A stretch of 64,000 nt of DNA. It comes from Fibrobacter succinogenes. GTDB taxonomy: Bacteria > Fibrobacterota > Fibrobacteria > Fibrobacterales > Fibrobacteraceae. The stretch is from positions 1 to 64,000 of the forward strand of contig CADAWC010000016.1 in the NCBI GenBank assembly GCA_902791475.1. The letters run 5' to 3'. The position numbers and the translations under genes are program-made. Every line of letters starts with the position of its first letter. Position 1 is the first letter of the stretch. A model generated the notes under the pieces. It made no database searches, had not been told where the DNA came from, and saw only the letters and a list, made by a program, of their open reading frames with translations. This document shows, one piece after another, positions 1 through 8,863 of this stretch.

Positions 1-303
1 CTTGTTAAAATCACGACCTTTCTGAACAATAATAGTTTTCTCGTTATTAATGAATTTGTATTCATAATTACCACAAGCATTAATATCTTTAGATGATCCA
101 GCAGGCCCAAAATGAAATATAATACTACAATTTGAATTGTATAAACACCTTATTTCTAAGTTGTTATACATTGTTGTAGCGTGCTCCTTTAACACATAAG
201 TACAATCTTTCACATCCTCACCGTTCCCTCCCGTAGAAAATCCTTCACAAGAGAGCAAGTTAAACAGAAAAGGAATCGACAATAGTATCCATTTTTTTTT
301 CAT
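1..303 (-). CDS. Putative lipoprotein, 3' end beyond the left edge
   Basis: An open frame runs from an ATG at position 303 through the left edge, so only the first 101 codons are seen. The N-terminus is a lipoprotein signal peptide: MKKK, a hydrophobic stretch and the lipobox LLSC with the lipidated cysteine at residue 19. The mature part starts EGFSTGGNGED and contains several cysteines (in DCTY, RCLY, NCS and ACGN). A GAGG ribosome binding site precedes the ATG and a TACTTTTG promoter-like element lies just upstream. No family is recognised; function unknown. Confidence 0.7.
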   Translation of the reverse strand, partial: MKKKWILLSIPFLFNLLSCEGFSTGGNGEDVKDCTYVLKEHATTMYNNLEIRCLYNSNCSIIFHFGPAGSSKDINACGNYEYKFINNEKTIIVQKGRDFNK

Positions 304-315
304 GTTTTACCTCAA

Positions 316-323
316 CAAAAGTA
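316..323 (-). promoter_or_regulatory. TANNTTTG-type promoter element of the edge lipoprotein
   Basis: TACTTTTG lies 13 bases upstream of the lipoprotein ATG on the minus strand. It fits the -7 consensus TANNTTTG known from Bacteroidota, which recurs before many genes in this window. Confidence 0.4.
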
Positions 324-603
324 TAGGAAGTGCGGCAAGAATGCAGCAAACGCAAAATTTCTCCTTGTTGTAAAAACACATTCATAAAATAAATAAAATA
401 TCCCCATCCATCTTCTTTTTGCATAATTTTCTCAACCATTTCGCATGCAATTTGATTTTCAAACCATATTCCCACTCAACATCCTCAACACTTCCTTTGC
501 TCTAAAAATTGTAACCATAGTCTTACAATTAAAATACGAGAAATAAAGGATCCTGCTCCTTCGAACCTAAGAATCGTAAGGCAATAAATTGCCAACAATT
601 CTA
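324..603. other. Non-coding AT-rich spacer
   Basis: No convincing gene is visible. A 14-bp perfect palindrome, GGCAATAAATTGCC, lies around 582-595. A 71-codon minus-strand frame here overlaps the lipoprotein start and promoter and looks fortuitous. Confidence 0.4.
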
Positions 604-746
604 TATCGTCGCTTTGCTCCTCAGGATGACGAGATGGCTATACCATCGAAATTGTTGATACAAAAAAATTATGGATTCCCTCACTTCGTTCGAGGATGAC
701 AGCTCTTCAGGATGTGAGGGAGACGCCCGCTTTCGCGGGCATGACA
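604..746. repeat. Cluster of three REP-like hairpin units
   Basis: Three short units follow one another, each ending in (G/C)ATGAC: about 604-631, 672-701 and 718-746. The last is the clearest, with the inverted arms GCCCGC and GCGGGC around TTTC followed by ATGACA. The same family recurs near 8270, 8864, 11844, 28073, 31501, 57086 and 62475. The cluster lies just past the 3' end of the SagB-type gene. Confidence 0.65.
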
Positions 747-753
747 ATGCAGG

Positions 754-2136
754 CTATCTCGCGGGGCTTTTTCCGATGAGCACGGTCGAGATGATGCTTT
801 CGGTTTCGGGAATATCAAGAAGCTTTTTGAGTTCGTCGTGGTAGAAGAAATGTTCTTCGCGGGCGGTCTTGTTGAGCAAGCGCGCGGAGACGTAAAGCGA
901 TTCGGCGAGCACACCTGCGTTTAGATTCATGTAGCGATAGCCGCGGTTTCCAAGCACCTGGCAAGATTCATTCAAGTTCGAAGTCAGCACCACTGCGAAC
1001 ATGGAATTTTGAACTTGTTCGGGAACGGCAAAGCACTTGTTAAACTTTTTCGGATTGGCAGAACCGCTTTGCATGTAGATGGACTTGCGAACAGGGATGT
1101 AGCGGTACACGCCCGCATACACGAACATCACATCAAAAACCACCACCCAAATTTTTATAAGCCCGGCGCCAAAAGCGTTCAACTGCGCGAGTTCCAACCA
1201 GCGCAACAACGACGAGAAATCATCCAAGTCTAGCGTTCCGTGAACAAAAGGCGCAGCGACTTTTTTATCAGTGCGCAAATACCACAGTTCACGCAAATAA
1301 TACTCATTCGTAAACTTCGACGGCGTCAGCGGAAATTCATCGCCCGGGAGCGCCTGCACATTCAAACGGCGCACCTTCATGCAAAGGTTCAAGTCATCAA
1401 TATTTTCGAGATGATTCTGCAACATGAATCGTGACGGGTAACGCGAAATTTCAAAATTGCTCTCCGCCTCGCCCACATACGCACTCATTTCCGCATGGTT
1501 CGAATACGCGAGTTCACCAACGCCATCATCGACGGAATTGAACGCAACCATGCTCTTTTCAGGGAAAACAGCAATCGCCGCCATCGGCATTTCGGTCGCC
1601 CCAAGCTTAAGCGCAACCGCAATAGAATCATCGACAAACCCGCCAAGCGCAAAGACTTTTTGCCCACGCGACTTTGCCAAAAGAATCGTGTTTGCACAAG
1701 CAGAGCCCACGTCCATTTGCACTTGTCGATATGCCGCCTCGCGGAATCGCCAAACAGCACGTTCCAAGAGCCCTGTGTAAATGAAAATCGTCTGCGCTTC
1801 GGTTATAAATTCCTGTTCCGGAAACGATGTAAGAATCGCCTTGCGAGCATCAGCACCACCGAGCTTGACGAGCTTCGATTCTTCGCGATCCACGTAATAA
1901 ACGCCATCGGGAATCTCGCCCCCATGCACCACGGCATAGACGCAAACCGGATTCAGGTAATCCGCCGAAACCGGCTCCAAAAGAGGCATGAAAGCGGCCG
2001 TCAGAGGGTAACGATTGCACCCCTCGTAGCGCTTATCGGCATACGCTTGCTTTTCCCAGTGCATAATGACGGGATCCCCACTTCCATGGGGAATATACTG
2101 GGTCGATTCGTGGTAAATTTCCGAAAAATAGCGCAT
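754..2136 (-). CDS. SagB-type protein with two nitroreductase domains
   Basis: A 460-residue protein with two consecutive nitroreductase-fold domains, as in the SagB/ThcOx dehydrogenase family. These FMN enzymes oxidise azolines in peptide maturation or act as general oxidoreductases. The first domain is marked by MDVGSACANTILLA (141-154) followed by GGFVDD (165-170). The second is marked by LNAGVLAESLYVSA near 405-418 and a C-terminal TVLIGK. There is no signal peptide, so it is probably cytoplasmic. No cyclodehydratase or precursor peptide gene is adjacent, so a peptide-modifying role is unsupported here. It is divergent from the GH5 gene across a 207-bp spacer. Confidence 0.75.
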   Translation of the reverse strand: MRYFSEIYHESTQYIPHGSGDPVIMHWEKQAYADKRYEGCNRYPLTAAFMPLLEPVSADYLNPVCVYAVVHGGEIPDGVYYVDREESKLVKLGGADARKAILTSFPEQEFITEAQTIFIYTGLLERAVWRFREAAYRQVQMDVGSACANTILLAKSRGQKVFALGGFVDDSIAVALKLGATEMPMAAIAVFPEKSMVAFNSVDDGVGELAYSNHAEMSAYVGEAESNFEISRYPSRFMLQNHLENIDDLNLCMKVRRLNVQALPGDEFPLTPSKFTNEYYLRELWYLRTDKKVAAPFVHGTLDLDDFSSLLRWLELAQLNAFGAGLIKIWVVVFDVMFVYAGVYRYIPVRKSIYMQSGSANPKKFNKCFAVPEQVQNSMFAVVLTSNLNESCQVLGNRGYRYMNLNAGVLAESLYVSARLLNKTAREEHFFYHDELKKLLDIPETESIISTVLIGKSPAR

Positions 2137-2303
2137 CCAAAACCAAAGATAAAAAGATTAACGTTTGTCAAAAGCACCATGTCAGTTAAATAAAATATTT
2201 TTTAACGTTTTTCGTATAGAAAGTGGAGTTTTCGACCAAAACACTTATTACACTTTTTATTCCGATATATCATTTTACATAGCATAAATCAAAGCCCCAA
2301 ATA

Positions 2304-2311
2304 TATCTTTG
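2304..2311 (+). promoter_or_regulatory. TATCTTTG promoter-like element of the GH5 gene
   Basis: TATCTTTG lies 32 bases before the GH5 start codon and matches the TANNTTTG -7 element seen repeatedly in this window. A purine-rich AAGAGGG ribosome binding site follows just before the ATG. Confidence 0.45.
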
Positions 2312-2343
2312 GAAAAAAGGAAAAATCACTTTAAGAGGGTTTT

Positions 2344-4317
2344 ATGCAACTCAAGAATTTCTATCCCAAAATGAGCATTCTCGGAATCGCAACCGTGATG
2401 GCTCTTACCGCCTGTAGCGACGAAAATCCTACACTACCGCAGGTAACCGACCCGAACGGAGGGATTTTCAATCCGACTCCGGGTTCCAGTAGCGACATGA
2501 CTCCGACCTCTAGCGATGCCGTCATTGATCCGACGTCTAGCTCCGCAGTAGTTGTAGACCCGTCCACCCTCCCTGCAGAAGGTCCGATTACCCAGCCGGC
2601 AGGTCTCGGCATTTTGGTTGACGACTTCGAAGACGGTGACAACTTGAGCAAAATCAACGATTACTGGTACACCTACAACGATAACGACAACGGTGGCGCA
2701 TCCATCATCACAACTCCGCTGAACGAAGAAGAAAACATCATCCCGGGTCGCGTCAACAACGGTTCCAACTACGCTTTGCAAGTCAACTACACGCTTGACA
2801 GAGGCGAATACGCTTACGATCCGTACGTGGGCTGGGGCGTTCAAGTCGCACCGGACGAAGCCAACGGACGTTTTGGCGGCCTTACCTACTGGTACAAGGG
2901 CGGCGCCCACGAAGTGCATATCGAAATTACTGACGTCGAAGACTATGACGTGCATCTCGCCAAGTTCCCGGCATCTCGCACTTGGAAGCAGGCTGTTGTC
3001 CGCTTCAAGGATCTCGTTCAGGGCGGCTGGGGCAAGGAAGTCCCGTTCGACGCAAAGCACATCATGGCTATCAGCTTCCAGGCAAAGGGAAACAAAAGCA
3101 AGGTCATGACCGATTCCCTCTTCATCGACAACATTTATTTGCAGGACTCCTCTGAAGTCGAAAAGGACCAGCCGGATATGGAAATCAAGGACCCGGTGAT
3201 TCCGACGGTCGAATTTACCGAAGCCGAAATTACGGTGACAAACCCGTTGCAGGAAAAGGCCATGAAGTACCTCAACAAGGGCGTCAACTTTACCAACTGG
3301 CTCGAAAATGCCGATGGCAAGTTCAAGTCCTTTGAATTGGGCGAAAAGGATGTCCAGATTCTCGCAGAAAATGGTTTCAAGAGCCTCCGTTTGCCGATTG
3401 ACCTTGACCTCTATGCCACAAACCGCGATGCATTTATCGCCGGCACCGATACCGAGCTCAAGTTCGATGACGACACCTTGTTCCTGGTTCTCGACTCCTT
3501 TGTAGAATGGACAGCCAAGTATAACATGTCTCTCGTCATCGACTATCACGAATATGACAACAGCTACAACGCCACCAGCGCCAAGGACGCCAACTACATC
3601 AAGATGATGGCAGAAGTGTGGAAGCACGTTGCAGCCCACTACGCCGAAAGCCCACGCGAAGACTTGTTCTTCGAACTCCTGAATGAACCGGACATGAGCG
3701 ATGGAAAGGTCACCGCAGCAACATGGACAACCGCAGCCCAGGCCATGATTGACGCCATCCGCTCGGTCAATACCAAGCACACCATCCTCTTCGGTGATGC
3801 CCAGTGGTACTCCATCACGCTCCTCGCCAAGCGCACTCCGTTCACCGATGACAACATCATCTACGTGATCCACACCTACGAACCGTTCGCCTTCACGCAT
3901 CAGGGCGGTTCCTGGACAGACTACGCCACCATTCACGACATTCCGTTCCCCTACGATCCGGCAAAGTGGTCTACGGTTTCTGGCGACTTCGGTGTCAACA
4001 AGAGCACAAAGGCTTACGTGAAGACCGCTATCAAGAACTACTACAAGACCGGAAGCAAGGAAGCCATCTTGGAACAGATTCTCAAAGCCAAGAAGTGGGC
4101 AGCCACCAACAACGTGCCTGTGATCATCAACGAATTCGGCGCATTGAACCTCCGCTCTACCGCAGAATCCCGCATCAACTACCTCACGGCTATGCGCGAA
4201 ATCTGCGACACGCTCCAGATTCCTTGGACGCACTGGGGCTACACCGGCAACTTCTCCGTGATTGAAAACGGCAAGTTGATCGAAGGCCTCGACAAGGCTC
4301 TCGGCGTCGGAAAATAG
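2344..4317 (+). CDS. GH5 endoglucanase lipoprotein with N-terminal CBM-like domain
   Basis: A secreted family 5 glycoside hydrolase, most likely an endo-beta-1,4-glucanase or a related beta-glucanase acting on plant cell wall. The signal peptide ends in the lipobox LTAC (Cys24). A Ser/Thr/Pro linker (about 45-90) follows, then a beta-sandwich domain beginning ILVDDFEDGDNLS, resembling CBM11-type domains (about 92-275). The GH5 barrel follows from about 300. The acid/base is Glu448 in FELLNEPD and the nucleophile is Glu597 in VIINEFG; VIDYHEYDN and VIHTYEPF are further family motifs. A terminator follows, so it is probably monocistronic. Exact substrate cannot be told from sequence. Confidence 0.9.
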   Translation: MQLKNFYPKMSILGIATVMALTACSDENPTLPQVTDPNGGIFNPTPGSSSDMTPTSSDAVIDPTSSSAVVVDPSTLPAEGPITQPAGLGILVDDFEDGDNLSKINDYWYTYNDNDNGGASIITTPLNEEENIIPGRVNNGSNYALQVNYTLDRGEYAYDPYVGWGVQVAPDEANGRFGGLTYWYKGGAHEVHIEITDVEDYDVHLAKFPASRTWKQAVVRFKDLVQGGWGKEVPFDAKHIMAISFQAKGNKSKVMTDSLFIDNIYLQDSSEVEKDQPDMEIKDPVIPTVEFTEAEITVTNPLQEKAMKYLNKGVNFTNWLENADGKFKSFELGEKDVQILAENGFKSLRLPIDLDLYATNRDAFIAGTDTELKFDDDTLFLVLDSFVEWTAKYNMSLVIDYHEYDNSYNATSAKDANYIKMMAEVWKHVAAHYAESPREDLFFELLNEPDMSDGKVTAATWTTAAQAMIDAIRSVNTKHTILFGDAQWYSITLLAKRTPFTDDNIIYVIHTYEPFAFTHQGGSWTDYATIHDIPFPYDPAKWSTVSGDFGVNKSTKAYVKTAIKNYYKTGSKEAILEQILKAKKWAATNNVPVIINEFGALNLRSTAESRINYLTAMREICDTLQIPWTHWGYTGNFSVIENGKLIEGLDKALGVGK

Positions 4318-4346
4318 TTTCTTTCCTTAAAACCCCCTCAAAGAAG

Positions 4347-4373
4347 GCTACGCAGAAATGCGTAGCTTTTTTT
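4347..4373 (+). terminator. Rho-independent terminator of the GH5 gene
   Basis: A perfect 8-bp stem GCTACGCA/TGCGTAGC with a GAAA tetraloop is followed by seven T residues, 29 bases after the GH5 stop codon. Confidence 0.9.
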
Positions 4374-4375
4374 CG

Positions 4376-4408
4376 TAGTAGGCAGTAGGAAGTAGACAGT
4401 AGGAAGAA
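4376..4408. repeat. AGTAGNC-type heptamer tract
   Basis: A short run of direct heptamers (AGTAGGC, AGTAGGA, AGTAGAC, AGTAGGA) lies after the terminator. A similar tract is at 58841-58873. These belong to a family of low-complexity spacer tracts; function unknown. Confidence 0.5.
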
Positions 4409-4476
4409 TAGCGCAACAAGTGCAGTTGATACAGACTTATCACAGAATCCAGCATTCCAACATTTTTGTGATAGGC

Positions 4477-4553
4477 TTATTACGTATCTTTATTATCGTA
4501 ATAATAAATCCTCATCTCCTCCAAGCAACCGCATGAGCAATCATGCGGTTTTT
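4477..4553 (+). promoter_or_regulatory. Inverted repeat plus terminator-like hairpin in the leader of the 4600 gene
   Basis: TTATTACG and CGTAATAA form inverted arms at 4477-4504. Then at 4529-4553 comes a perfect stem CCGCATGA/TCATGCGG with a GCAA loop and five T residues, an intrinsic terminator. It lies after, and separate from, the GH5 terminator and only 46 bases before the next start codon. It could be an attenuator or the 3' end of a small RNA. No leader peptide is visible. Confidence 0.5.
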
Positions 4554-4599
4554 CTGTATATTTTTTTTCTAAGCACATACAAAATTCTAAATTACAACC

Positions 4600-7500
4600 A
4601 TGAAGATTAAGATAAAGAGCATTTTTGCAGTCTGTTCCGCATTGTTAGCGGGAACAGCATGCGCCGCCGGCTTTTACGGCAACCAGAGCGATATCAAGTG
4701 GAAAACCGCAGGCACGGAACATTTCCAGTTCATCTACCCTGTTGAATATTCAACTCACGCCGCTAAAGTTTCCGCTTACGCCGAAGCCGTTTACGATTCC
4801 GTCACAAGCCGCTACAACAAGCCGCTCCCACGCATCAATGCGGTTTTGAACAATGCCCTTTATAGCAACGGCAGCGCCATCCCGAGCGAAAATGCACTGA
4901 ACCTCTGGCTCACCAACTGGGATTTTAAAATCCGTAGCAGTCACGGCTGGATTTCAGACGTCGTAACCCATGAATTTAGCCATCTTGTGAGCATTGAAAG
5001 CGGAGCTAAGATTGTCCCGAACCTTTACGGTTTCCAGTTCAGCTATACGGACTATTATAACGAACGCACGAGAAGCGATTTTCTCACGATGATTCCGTTT
5101 ACGTTGCAGCCGCTTTGGCTTGCAGAAGGAACCGCTCAATACGAATCTTCTCGCATGGGATTTGATGCCTGGGACACGCACCGCGACATGCTTCTCCGCA
5201 CAGCCGCCTTGAACGACAGTCTCATGACGCTCCCGTACATGCACGACTTTTCGGACAATTCGCTGTTTGCAGAACTTGGCCCCTACACGCAAGGTTTTTC
5301 ACTCGTGCTCTACATCGCGAAGCATTACGGAGAAGATGCAATCCCCAAAATTTGGCATGAACTTGGTAAACCCTATCGCGCCACGCTCAATGGAGCCATC
5401 AAGAGCGTACTAGGTATCAGCGAACAGCAACTTTACGACAACTGGAAAAAAGAAATTACCGAGCATTACCAGGCGCAAAAAGATTCTCTCGGCACACTTG
5501 TCGAGGGCACCAAGATTACCAAGGACGCGTTCTGGAACGACTTCCCTGTCGTGAGCGGCAAGAACCTCTACGGCGTTTCGAATTTTGGCGGTCCGTGGTT
5601 TGACGGAAGCGTGTTCAAGATTCCGCTAGAAGATACATTAAAGACGAGCGACAGTACTGCGAGAGATTCCGCAAAAGTCGCAGAATCTAAAAGCGCCGAT
5701 TCTACAAAAGTTGAAGTTGGCGATATCGAGGTTGAAGGCGCAGACAGTACCCTTATCAACATCGCCGATTTTGCAAAGTCCGGCTTCAAGGCTAAAAAGC
5801 CCTGGTTCGACAAGGGCATTGACATTTTCGACGACAGCACGCACGGTCCAATCCTCACTTACATCAGCTACCAGAATCGCGACAAGGACGGTCACGCCCA
5901 CTTTGACGTAGCCGTGAGCGATACGAACAAGAACGAAGTCGCCCTCACGTACCTTGTTGATGCCGTTTACCCGTCATTCAACAAGCAAGGGACTTCCATC
6001 GTCTTTGCAAGACGCGACGCATTTAGCACTCGTTTCAGATTGAGCAAAATTCCTTTCTCGAGCGATTTGAAAAAAGCATCCTCCGAAGAGCCCATTGACG
6101 TTTTCATTCCAGATTCTTCGCTCCTCTACTATAATATATACAGTCCGAAGTTCAGCCCAGACGGAAAACGCATCGCATTTAGCTTTTTTGACGATGTGCA
6201 GCGCGGGATTGCCGTAATCGACACGAACGGAGCAAACTTCAAGGTTGTAAGTACCACTGGTTATGACGAACGTGATGTCAACTGGATTGACAACGACAAA
6301 ATTATTTTCGCCAGCAACCGCAACAATATTTTCAACTTGATCGAAAAGGACTTGAAAACCGGCAAGGAACGTGCGCTCACAAACGTGATCGGTGGCGCAT
6401 TCACGCCGACACTCGCAAACGATACGATTTTCTTTACGCAGTATGACAAGGACGGTTTCTCGCTTTACAAATTGCCTTACGCAAAAGAAGCAGAACCCAT
6501 ATTCCGCGATAGCGTTGTCGTGACCGTCCGTGATAGCGTTTTGCAAAAAGCCGATACCATCCAAGTCGCATGTGCCGACACGACCCAAGCCACAGACTCC
6601 ACGAAATGCACGCAGGTTGTCTTGCGCAAAGACGTGAAACAAGTGGAGCACCGCAATACAATCAAGGTTGCCGTCAAGGATACGACACAACGCGAAATCG
6701 TCTTGCACGGGACACTCCCGCAAAAGCCACATAAAGAACTCGAACTCATTGACCGTGAATTTGCAGGTGCCGAACGCAACTACAAGCCTATTCCGAACAC
6801 ACCGCTGTTCGTCCCGATTTTAAGCATTTCTGAAAACGCCCCGAGCTTGACGGTTTTTGGCGAAGGAGAAATGAAAGCAAAACTCGGAGTCGCTATCGTT
6901 ATCAGCGATCCGCTCAAGAAAAATACAGTGCAGCTAGGGCTGTTACTTGAACTCGGCAAGGGTATCGACTACATCAACGGCGACGGTCTCAACCCCAAGC
7001 AAGAAAAGGAATTCTTTATCGCATGGGATAACCATAGCACGCCTCTCGATCTTGGAGTTTCGTACAGCTACGCGAACTACACCAACAAGGACACCGTCCG
7101 CTACGAAGACGTTGGAGCCCACGGCGGCGATAGTATCGGAACAACTCATTACGCTTACGCCACACAAGCCATTACAGGTACCGCAGGCTATAGCATTTTC
7201 AAGAGCATCGATACATTGCAAGCGGCCATCAGTTACGACTGGGCAAATGTCAACTTCTACGACGAGAGAATCGAATGGACCTACCAGAAACGCTTTAGCG
7301 CAACAATTGGGCTTGGACTTTACGGCGACCACGAAGGCGAAGGCGGCTCTGGAATTTCTGGACAGGGGAACGGCCTCTTTGCCTATTACCAGTACGCCAA
7401 CAGCGACCTTAGCCGCCCCGGCTCACTTTACGTCACCGAAAACGGCAGAATTGAAAGCCATTACAGAAACTTCACGTTGCACCAGTTCGGTTTGAACCTT

Positions 7501-8076
7501 TACGGAAGTGTGCAAACTCCGCTTCTCCATGCAAGACTTGCCGCAGGCGGTAAACTCACAACGTTCTTCTGGAACACCGACGACGTAAGCGATACACTCG
7601 ATTCATACTACCTGACTCCCGTGTTCCTCGATGGTTACCCGTACTTGCGCAGTAACGAAGACTATACGCTTGCAGGTATAAAAACAGCAATGGCGGAACT
7701 CCATTACCTCTACCCAATTTACGACGACTGGCGAAACAACCTTTGGATTTTCTCGACTCGCAGTTTGTATGTAGACCTGTTTGCTCAGATTGGTGCCGCT
7801 TGGGATGGCAAGTTCTGGACAAGCAAACTCACAAAGCATGAGTTCTGGGATCGTTCTGTTGGCTTAAGCTTCCGCATGAGCAACAAGATTTGGGACAACA
7901 TCCCGTTCGACATTTCGCTCACGCTGGCACGTGGCTTGAGCCGCATTGGTGAGGACAAGGATTTGCGCGGAGGAACGAAGTTGGACCCGGTTCACCTGAC
8001 ATTCTTGCCAAAAGCGCTCCGCCCGACGAGAATCAAGTTTTCCATTGGGATGGGGTTTGTTAATTCCTGGCAGTAG
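4600..8076 (+). CDS. Large exported metallopeptidase-like protein with propeller repeats and C-terminal barrel
   Basis: A 1158-residue exported protein with a signal peptide ending near ACAAG. The N-terminal third carries a gluzincin-type zinc signature: HEFSH at 124-128 and a downstream LAEG glutamate (Glu176). Pro/Asp-rich linkers lead to a TolB-like beta-propeller with PD40-type repeats such as SPKFSPDGKRIAF near 517. From about 750 the sequence alternates as in an outer-membrane beta-barrel and ends KFSIGMGFVNSWQ. I infer an outer-membrane protein with an exposed or periplasmic peptidase and propeller; the substrate is unknown. Its stop codon lies inside a hairpin of the structured repeat that follows. 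Confidence 0.7.
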   Translation: MKIKIKSIFAVCSALLAGTACAAGFYGNQSDIKWKTAGTEHFQFIYPVEYSTHAAKVSAYAEAVYDSVTSRYNKPLPRINAVLNNALYSNGSAIPSENALNLWLTNWDFKIRSSHGWISDVVTHEFSHLVSIESGAKIVPNLYGFQFSYTDYYNERTRSDFLTMIPFTLQPLWLAEGTAQYESSRMGFDAWDTHRDMLLRTAALNDSLMTLPYMHDFSDNSLFAELGPYTQGFSLVLYIAKHYGEDAIPKIWHELGKPYRATLNGAIKSVLGISEQQLYDNWKKEITEHYQAQKDSLGTLVEGTKITKDAFWNDFPVVSGKNLYGVSNFGGPWFDGSVFKIPLEDTLKTSDSTARDSAKVAESKSADSTKVEVGDIEVEGADSTLINIADFAKSGFKAKKPWFDKGIDIFDDSTHGPILTYISYQNRDKDGHAHFDVAVSDTNKNEVALTYLVDAVYPSFNKQGTSIVFARRDAFSTRFRLSKIPFSSDLKKASSEEPIDVFIPDSSLLYYNIYSPKFSPDGKRIAFSFFDDVQRGIAVIDTNGANFKVVSTTGYDERDVNWIDNDKIIFASNRNNIFNLIEKDLKTGKERALTNVIGGAFTPTLANDTIFFTQYDKDGFSLYKLPYAKEAEPIFRDSVVVTVRDSVLQKADTIQVACADTTQATDSTKCTQVVLRKDVKQVEHRNTIKVAVKDTTQREIVLHGTLPQKPHKELELIDREFAGAERNYKPIPNTPLFVPILSISENAPSLTVFGEGEMKAKLGVAIVISDPLKKNTVQLGLLLELGKGIDYINGDGLNPKQEKEFFIAWDNHSTPLDLGVSYSYANYTNKDTVRYEDVGAHGGDSIGTTHYAYATQAITGTAGYSIFKSIDTLQAAISYDWANVNFYDERIEWTYQKRFSATIGLGLYGDHEGEGGSGISGQGNGLFAYYQYANSDLSRPGSLYVTENGRIESHYRNFTLHQFGLNLYGSVQTPLLHARLAAGGKLTTFFWNTDDVSDTLDSYYLTPVFLDGYPYLRSNEDYTLAGIKTAMAELHYLYPIYDDWRNNLWIFSTRSLYVDLFAQIGAAWDGKFWTSKLTKHEFWDRSVGLSFRMSNKIWDNIPFDISLTLARGLSRIGEDKDLRGGTKLDPVHLTFLPKALRPTRIKFSIGMGFVNSWQ

Positions 8077-8258
8077 CCAGGAATTAACCGCTTCGCCGAC
8101 GGCTCGGTCATGACCATGCAAGCATGGTCGCGACGCTCGCCTTAGGGCGAAGTCATCAACACATGGCAGTAGCCATGTATTTATAGCTGCGTCAGCGGCT
8201 CGGTTATGTACAAGCCTTCGGCTTGTCCGCAACGCTCGCCTTGGGACGCAGTCATTAA
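8060..8258. repeat. Tandem pair of ~99-bp structured repeat units
   Basis: Two adjacent units (about 8060-8159 and 8160-8258) share an ordered architecture. First is a hairpin with loop-side core GGCAGTAGCC; then an outer stem enclosing the conserved strands GGCTCGGTYATG and CGCNACGCTCGCCTT around an inner hairpin. Stem sequences differ between copies but stay paired: CTTCGCC/GGCGAAG versus CTGCGTC/GACGCAG outside, GACCATG/CATGGTC versus ACAAGCC/GGCTTGT inside. The first hairpin covers the stop codon of the preceding gene. A partial third unit begins at 8259. A distant copy lies at 58948-59013. Confidence 0.75.
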
Positions 8259-8269
8259 TTCCTGGCAAT

Positions 8270-8302
8270 AAAGGAGATGCCTGCTCAGCGGCAGGCATGA
8301 CA
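8270..8302. repeat. REP-like hairpin
   Basis: GGAGATGCCTGC, a short loop and GCAGGCATGACA form an inverted repeat of the same family as 718-746 and 62475-62504. Confidence 0.7.
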
Positions 8303-8305
8303 CAT

Positions 8306-8336
8306 AAAAAGGCGGCTTAGAGCCGCCGTTTTTTTT
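8306..8336. terminator. Bidirectional terminator between convergent genes
   Basis: GGCGGCT/AGCCGCC with a TAG loop is flanked by five A on the left and eight T on the right, so it can end transcription from both the large exported protein gene and the convergent lipoprotein gene. Confidence 0.85.
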
Positions 8337-8341
8337 ATGGT

Positions 8342-8785
8342 TTAGTAGTTAAAGCTTTTGGTATTTTTTTCGCCGGGGAGGAGCTGGCCGGGGCTGGTGC
8401 GCTCCGCATCGCGGCCCTTGAAATTCGGATTCAGTTTTTTGATTTCACGGGATTTTACTTCGGCCTGAACATCGAGCAAATGGCGTTCCCATTCCTGAAT
8501 AGCGCCATCGAGTTCCACGCGAGCGTTCAACATGAGTTCCTTGAGCTGCATGAGTTCAAGCATGCGTTCGCGCTTCATCACCCAAAGTTCTTCTTCTTCG
8601 GGCATGCGTTCGATATTGAACAGCAAGTTCAAATACTTTTCTTCGGCTTCGCGGTACGCCTTGTACGTATCTTCGTAAACGAGATTGCGGTCATCAGCCA
8701 TGGTCTGCTGCGAGGAGACGTGAGTTGCGCAACCGATGAAGTTCATCGCGACAGGAAGAAGGAAGAGAGGGATTGTCAAACGCAT
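8342..8785 (-). CDS. Coiled-coil lipoprotein
   Basis: A lipoprotein of about 147 residues. I chose the ATG at 8785 because MRLTIPLFLL begins a normal signal peptide with lipobox FIGC (Cys19); an ATG five codons upstream only adds MYLYF. The mature region is charged and helical (YREAEEKYLNLLFNIERM, KRERMLELMQLKELML), likely coiled coil, with a Pro/Gly-rich tail. An A/T-rich TATTTTTTG element lies upstream. No family is recognised. It probably faces the periplasm. Confidence 0.65.
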   Translation of the reverse strand: MRLTIPLFLLPVAMNFIGCATHVSSQQTMADDRNLVYEDTYKAYREAEEKYLNLLFNIERMPEEEELWVMKRERMLELMQLKELMLNARVELDGAIQEWERHLLDVQAEVKSREIKKLNPNFKGRDAERTSPGQLLPGEKNTKSFNY

Positions 8786-8863
8786 AAAATAAAGGTACAA
8801 AAAATAATAAGCAGAACTTAGTTATTAGTCAATGGTTATTAGAATGTTGCCATGACATTGAAT

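Noticed and set aside
260..475. 71-codon minus-strand frame near the left edge
   Set aside because: It overlaps the lipoprotein start in another frame, covers its promoter element, and has no signal or motif.
549..575. TTCGAA tRNA T-loop-like sequence
   Set aside because: The flanking bases do not form a T stem, and no acceptor, D or anticodon arms are found. No tRNA or rRNA gene was seen anywhere in the window.
2434..4233. Long minus-strand open frame antisense to the GH5 gene
   Set aside because: The GH5 gene has signal peptide, domains and catalytic residues; the antisense product looks random and repetitive.
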